This document shows positions 6,942 to 10,216 of a DNA stretch of 10,216 nucleotides, one piece after another. The stretch is from Treponema sp. (GTDB lineage Bacteria > Spirochaetota > Spirochaetia > Treponematales > Breznakiellaceae). The notes below the pieces were generated by a model. That model saw only the letters and a program-made list of their open reading frames with translations, was not told where the DNA came from and made no database searches. Positions within the stretch are counted from its first letter, which is position 1. Each line of letters begins with the position of its first letter. Both the position numbers and the translations under genes were made by a program. Location: the NCBI GenBank assembly GCA_031281925.1, contig JAITES010000197.1, positions 1 to 10,216 on the forward strand. Direction: 5' to 3'.

Positions 6942-8069
6942 ATGAAATTTGATCGTTCCCGGATTACCAGCAGCCCCATAAAAGAACGGTACAGTAAAGT
7001 TGAAATTGAGGCCGCCGCGGAAGAGGCGGAAAGGGGCGCCGTTCCTCCGGCCCTGGCGGAAAAGGCGGAAAAAATCGCCGCTGAAATAATCGCCGCCCGT
7101 AAAAAAGGAGCGTCGGTTATCTGCGCCTCCGGAGCCCATGCCGTCAAAAACGGCCTGGGACGGCTTCTGGGAGTCATGCTGAAAAAAGGCTGGTTTACCC
7201 ACCTGGCGGCCAACGGCGCAGCGGTGATTCACGACTGGGAATTCGCCTTCCAGGGGAAGAGCAGTGAGGATGTACGGGAAAACGTCGCTGCCGGCCGCTT
7301 CGGTACCTGGGAAGAGACCGGCCTTTACATCAATCTGGCCCTGGCGGCCGGTGCGTGGGAGGGCCTCGGTTACGGCGCCTCTGTAGGCTCCATGATCCTG
7401 AAAGACGGCCTCCTCATCCCCGAAAGGAAAGAACTTCTCGATGCCGCCGGAAATTTTCCAAAAGCGGAAAACAGCGGCGGCGATGGGGCGGCCCGGGCGG
7501 CAGCGGCTCTGGATTTTTACGAGCTTATCGAAACACTCAATATTCCCCCGGGGTTTCTTGCCATAAAGCATCCCTGGAAATCCTACAGTGTGCTTGCCGC
7601 GGCCGGTGAAGCGGGAAGACCCTTCACCTGTCATCCCATGTTCGGTCACGATATTATTTACACCCACCGGGCAAACCGGGGGGCGGCTGTGGGCCGCTGC
7701 GCCGAGCGGGATTTTCTGGAATACGTTGCCGGCGTGGAAAATCTTCAGGGCGGGGTTTATCTTTCGGTGGGCTCGGCGGTAATGTCGCCCATGATTTTTG
7801 AAAAAGCCCTTTCCATGGCCAGGAATGCCGCGGGCGGCGCGGGCACTATTCGGGACTGTGCCATTCATGTGGCGGATATTCAGGAATCATCATGGGATTG
7901 GTCAAAAGGGGAACCCCCCATGGACAACCCCGCCTATTACCTCAGGTTTATGAAGACCTTTAACCGCATGGGCTGTCCTGTTGATTACATTCAAAGCGAC
8001 AACCGGGATTTCTTCACCGCCCTGTACCGGGCCCTTGAGAAAAAGACATCGGAAACCAAACGGGCTTAA
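6942..8069 (+). CDS. Conserved protein of unknown function, possibly deoxyhypusine-synthase-like
   Basis: 375 aa, soluble, with no signal peptide or membrane segment. I do not recognise a characterised family with certainty. Ordered motifs suggest an enzyme: CASGAHAVKNGLG (61-73), LAANGAAVIHDWE (88-100, with H97, D98 and E100), GKSSEDV (105-111), FGTWEETG (120-127), YLSVGSAVMSP (273-283) and YIQSDNRDFF near the C-terminus (D353, N354, D356). The glycine-rich strand turns and the NGAxxxHD segment recall, from memory, bacterial proteins loosely related to deoxyhypusine synthase (an NAD-dependent fold). This is a weak similarity and the reaction is unknown. The ATG is 2 bases after the kinase-phosphatase stop with GGGAG upstream, so it belongs to the gnd operon and probably acts in the same sugar-phosphate route. 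Confidence 0.8.
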   Translation: MKFDRSRITSSPIKERYSKVEIEAAAEEAERGAVPPALAEKAEKIAAEIIAARKKGASVICASGAHAVKNGLGRLLGVMLKKGWFTHLAANGAAVIHDWEFAFQGKSSEDVRENVAAGRFGTWEETGLYINLALAAGAWEGLGYGASVGSMILKDGLLIPERKELLDAAGNFPKAENSGGDGAARAAAALDFYELIETLNIPPGFLAIKHPWKSYSVLAAAGEAGRPFTCHPMFGHDIIYTHRANRGAAVGRCAERDFLEYVAGVENLQGGVYLSVGSAVMSPMIFEKALSMARNAAGGAGTIRDCAIHVADIQESSWDWSKGEPPMDNPAYYLRFMKTFNRMGCPVDYIQSDNRDFFTALYRALEKKTSETKRA

Positions 8070-8188
8070 AGAGCAGGCCCAAAACTTTTCGCTTCCATAC
8101 CTGATCCCAAAACAAAAAAGGGCATAAAAATTCTCTTTTCATTGAAGCAATTCACAGCAGCGCGCCCTATAAAAGGCGGAGGTTCATC

Positions 8189-9214
8189 ATGAACAAACTA
8201 TTCGGACTGGGTCTATTGGCGCTGATCCTGTTCTTTCCCGCCTGCTCCTGTTCCACCGGGGAGGCGCTTATCGAAGAGGCGGTTCCGGAAACGGGAATTC
8301 TGGGGGGAAGTTCCCTGTCTCCGGTGTTTATCGACTGTAAGCCTGTGTCGAGTCTCGAGATCGACTTTCAGTTTTCAATGCCGGTAAAGCTTGTTTCCCT
8401 TAATTTTTCTCCGGCATTAAAAGTCGAATCCACCGTTGAAGGAAAGGTGCTCCAGGTAATGCTGCAGGAAGCGGCCCCTCCCGGAGACAAATATACTGCG
8501 GATCTTTTGGTGGAGGATGAATGGGGTAATACCCTCAATGTTCTTATTCCTTTCCGGGCCCGGAATGACCGGATTCCGTCTTTCCTCATTACGGAGATAC
8601 GTACCGAATATTCAAAACCCAAGGCTGAATTTATCGAACTCCATACTCTTACTGAGGGCGACATGGGAGCGGTACGGCTGATCATTGCCGGTTATACCAA
8701 AAGACCGCTCGTCTACGAATTTTCCCGGATGGAAGTAGCCGAAGGGGAATACATCCTCATTCACCTGAGGAAGATCGAGGCCGCCTCTCTGGACGAACTG
8801 GGTTCCGATCTGGAAGAATCACCCGGAACCGATGCCATAGCAGGAGCCAGGGATCTCTGGATTCCCGGAACGGAGAAACTGATCCACAAAACCGATGCGA
8901 TTTATCTTCTCGATCAGGATGATAAGGTAATAGACGGGATAATGCTCAGTGAAAATCCCGACGCCTGGTGGTCAAAAGAATATTTTGTCGAGGCGGCGGA
9001 ATTCCTCCACAAACAGGGCGCCTGGAAATCGGCATCGGGTAAGATTCCCGGCCCGCAGGATGCGGTAATAAGCTACAATCTTAAAACCGCCATGACCCGA
9101 AGCCTGTCCCGAATCGAAACGGAGGCAGACACCAACACTGCGGCAGACTGGTATATTTGCGCTACCGGAGCGGCTACTCCCGGAGGGCCGAACAACCCCA
9201 AGCGTTTTGAGTAG
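8189..9214 (+). CDS. Lipoprotein with Ig-like region and lamin-tail-like (LTD) domain
   Basis: 341 aa. The N-terminus is a lipoprotein signal: MNK, a hydrophobic stretch LFGLGLLALILFF, then PAC with C19 as the probable lipidated residue. The mature protein should be anchored in a membrane and face the periplasm or outside. Residues about 50-128 look like a bacterial Ig-like module (ALKVEST, AAPPGDKYTADLLVEDEWGN, then IPFRARN). Residues about 132-336 look like an LTD fold: FLITEIRTEYSKPKAEFIELH, then EYILIHLR and DAIYLLDQDDKVIDGI, ending ATPGGPN, a common close of bacterial LTD domains. No catalytic motif is visible, so a binding or structural role is likely. GGAGG (8178-8182) lies 6 bases before the ATG. 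It stands alone on this strand and converges on the thioredoxin gene. Confidence 0.8.
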   Translation: MNKLFGLGLLALILFFPACSCSTGEALIEEAVPETGILGGSSLSPVFIDCKPVSSLEIDFQFSMPVKLVSLNFSPALKVESTVEGKVLQVMLQEAAPPGDKYTADLLVEDEWGNTLNVLIPFRARNDRIPSFLITEIRTEYSKPKAEFIELHTLTEGDMGAVRLIIAGYTKRPLVYEFSRMEVAEGEYILIHLRKIEAASLDELGSDLEESPGTDAIAGARDLWIPGTEKLIHKTDAIYLLDQDDKVIDGIMLSENPDAWWSKEYFVEAAEFLHKQGAWKSASGKIPGPQDAVISYNLKTAMTRSLSRIETEADTNTAADWYICATGAATPGGPNNPKRFE

Positions 9215-9255
9215 ATTGCGGAGGCTTTTTCAAAATACCCGGGGAAGACTCTATC

Positions 9256-9579
9256 TTACACGAGATCTTTGAAAAGATTTTCGATGGCGTTTTTGGGGAG
9301 GGCTCCTACCTGCCGGCGGACAGGGTTTCCCTTGTCATAGACAACCAGTGTGGGGATGGAGACCACTCCATGACGGCCGGCAAGCTCTCCCTGTTCGTCT
9401 ACATTTACCTTGCAAATCTTGACTCTTCCCTCATATTCACCGGCAAGCTGATCAATGAAGGGGCCTATCATCTTGCAGGGGCCGCACCAGGAAGCCCAAA
9501 AATCAATCAAAACCGGTACGGAGGCATTGAGAACTTCCGTTTCAAAATTATCGTTTGTTAAATCTATTCCGTTACTCAT
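9256..9579 (-). CDS. trxA: Thioredoxin
   Basis: Predicted 107 aa, close to the 109 of E. coli thioredoxin 1. It is a cytoplasmic protein disulfide reductase, recycled by thioredoxin reductase and supplying ribonucleotide reductase, peroxiredoxins and others. The active site is WASWCGPCK with C32 and C35. D26 is the buried acid, and P76 in SIPT is the cis-proline. PKNAIENLF forms the last helix. C56 is an additional cysteine in the KICKVNVD strand. I chose the ATG at 9579, as this gives the family's usual N-terminus; an in-frame TTG at 9606 would add nine residues and cover a palindrome. No strong ribosome site precedes it. It is divergent from the U32 gene and convergent with the lipoprotein gene. 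Confidence 0.97.
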   Translation of the reverse strand: MSNGIDLTNDNFETEVLNASVPVLIDFWASWCGPCKMIGPFIDQLAGEYEGRVKICKVNVDEQGELAGRHGVVSIPTLVVYDKGNPVRRQVGALPKNAIENLFKDLV

Positions 9580-9581
9580 GC

Positions 9582-9597
9582 TTTCAGTATACTGAAA
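9582..9597. promoter_or_regulatory. Perfect 16-bp palindrome between trxA and the U32 gene, possible operator
   Basis: TTTCAGTATACTGAAA is identical on both strands. It lies 2 bases upstream of the trxA ATG and 59 bases upstream of the preferred U32 ATG. It contains TATACT in both directions, which resembles a -10 box, but I find no good -35 partner at the right spacing on either strand. The size and symmetry suit a dimeric regulator. I cannot assign a regulator. Confidence 0.45.
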
Positions 9598-9642
9598 TAA
9601 TGGCAAAACCGGAAGAGCTGGGCTTAAAAACCGAATCCACCC

Positions 9643-9657
9643 TGAAACGAAGTTTCA
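9643..9657. repeat. Short inverted repeat at the U32 start codon
   Basis: TGAAAC (9643-9648) and GTTTCA (9652-9657) are perfect inverted arms around GAA. The second arm includes the A of the preferred ATG. In mRNA this could fold into a small hairpin over the ribosome-binding region. It shares the TGAAA/TTTCA half-sequence with the palindrome at 9582-9597. A 6-bp stem can occur by chance. Confidence 0.35.
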
Positions 9658-10216
9658 TGCATAAACTTGAACTCCTGGCCCCCGCAGGTTCCCCCGAAGC
9701 GCTTGACGCGGCCATCGGCGAAGGGGCCGATGCGGTATATCTGGGGCTGAAAAGCTTCAATGCCCGGATGAGGAGCGCCAATTTCGCCTTTTCCCAGTTT
9801 GAAGGGGCCCTGAAAAATATTCACCGCATGGGAAAGAAAGTCTATGTAACGGTAAATACGGTTTTTGAACAGCGCGAAGGAGACCGGATGTACCAGCTGC
9901 TCCGCTACCTTTCCGGCATTGGGCCCGATGCCCTCATTGTACAGGACTTTGGAGTTCTCAAGATGGTACAGGATAATTTTCCTTCCCTGAAGCTCCATGC
10001 TTCCACCCAGATGAACATTGCCTCCGGCCGGGGAGCCAATGCCCTCTCCCGTTACGGAGTTTCCCGTGTAGTCCTTGCCAGGGAACTCGGTCTGGAAGAA
10101 ATCCGGAGTATCCGGGCCAATACCAACCTTGAACTGGAATGTTTTGTCCACGGCGCACTGTGTATCTCGGTTTCAGGGCTCTGCCTTTTTTCAAGTTATC
10201 TGGGAGGGAAGTCGGC
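9657..10216 (+). CDS. Peptidase U32 family protein (partial, C-terminus beyond the window)
   Basis: About 186 residues are visible before the right edge. The start KLELLAPAGSPEALDAAIGEGADAVYLGL is the usual N-terminus of U32 proteins. LHASTQMNI and the family signature ECFVHGALCISVSGLCLFS follow, with the conserved Cys residues. Members include YegQ/TrhP and RlhA, which act in prephenate- or iron-sulfur-dependent hydroxylation of tRNA or 23S rRNA, and collagenase-like proteins, so the old peptidase name may mislead. Which subgroup this belongs to cannot be told without the C-terminus. I chose the ATG at 9657 because the homology begins there. An in-frame ATG at 9600 would add 19 residues (MAKPEELGLK and onward) and abut the palindrome. 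Neither start has a strong Shine-Dalgarno. Confidence 0.92.
   Translation, partial: MHKLELLAPAGSPEALDAAIGEGADAVYLGLKSFNARMRSANFAFSQFEGALKNIHRMGKKVYVTVNTVFEQREGDRMYQLLRYLSGIGPDALIVQDFGVLKMVQDNFPSLKLHASTQMNIASGRGANALSRYGVSRVVLARELGLEEIRSIRANTNLELECFVHGALCISVSGLCLFSSYLGGKS

Noticed and set aside
6828..7868. A 346-codon open frame on the minus strand across the kinase-phosphatase end and the following gene.
   Set aside because: It is antisense to two well-supported genes with clear motifs, shows no recognisable domain, and is rich in Gly, Arg and Phe as expected from reversed GC-rich coding DNA.
8116..8139. Weak hairpin in the 8070-8188 gap (AAAAGGG with CTCTTTT, one G-U pair, ten-base loop), considered as a terminator for the gnd operon.
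   Set aside because: The stem is mostly A-T pairs and no separate T-run follows it, so it is not a convincing intrinsic terminator. Otherwise I see little in this gap beyond the lipoprotein gene's GGAGG site.
8142..8173. TTGAAG and TATAAA boxes before the lipoprotein gene, considered as a promoter.
   Set aside because: The spacer is 20 bases, and transcription would start at or beyond the ribosome site, so the pair is not credible as placed.
9215..9255. The gap between the convergent lipoprotein and thioredoxin genes, searched for a bidirectional terminator.
   Set aside because: No stable hairpin with flanking T-run is visible. CCCGGGG there is too short and lacks a loop.
9624..10151. A 175-codon open frame on the minus strand.
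   Set aside because: It lies wholly antisense to the peptidase U32 gene, whose signature is unmistakable, and matches nothing I know.

Overview
The window looks like chromosomal housekeeping and accessory-metabolism DNA from a bacterium of moderate to fairly high GC content. Treponema-like spirochaetes are my best guess, from the overall feel of the proteins, the lipoprotein and the gene mix. No marker gene here proves it. I see no rRNA, tRNA, insertion sequence, phage gene or CRISPR array. Coding density is high and the longest gap is about 120 bases.

Left part (1-3444, minus strand): a DNA-repair operon read right to left. Its order is tag (3-methyladenine glycosylase I), an AddB-like nuclease subunit with a PD-(D/E)XK domain and an iron-sulfur cysteine set, then the first ten codons of a UvrD/AddA-type helicase that runs off the left edge. 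The junctions are a 1-base gap and an ATGA overlap, so the three genes are almost certainly co-translated.

Middle part (3484-8069, plus strand): a tight operon. It holds gnd (6-phosphogluconate dehydrogenase), a fused PfkB sugar kinase plus HAD phosphatase, and a conserved protein of unknown function with a possible distant resemblance to deoxyhypusine synthase. The gaps are 18 and 2 bases. A near-consensus sigma-70 promoter lies in the short divergent gap between tag and gnd. This is the best candidate for an undescribed system: a sugar-phosphate route with oxidation, phosphorylation and dephosphorylation next to an unassigned enzyme.

Right part (8070-10216): a lipoprotein with an Ig-like region and a lamin-tail-like domain (plus strand) converges on a thioredoxin gene (minus strand). 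The thioredoxin gene is divergent from a peptidase U32 family gene (plus strand, cut by the right edge). A perfect 16-bp palindrome lies between these last two starts and may be a shared operator.
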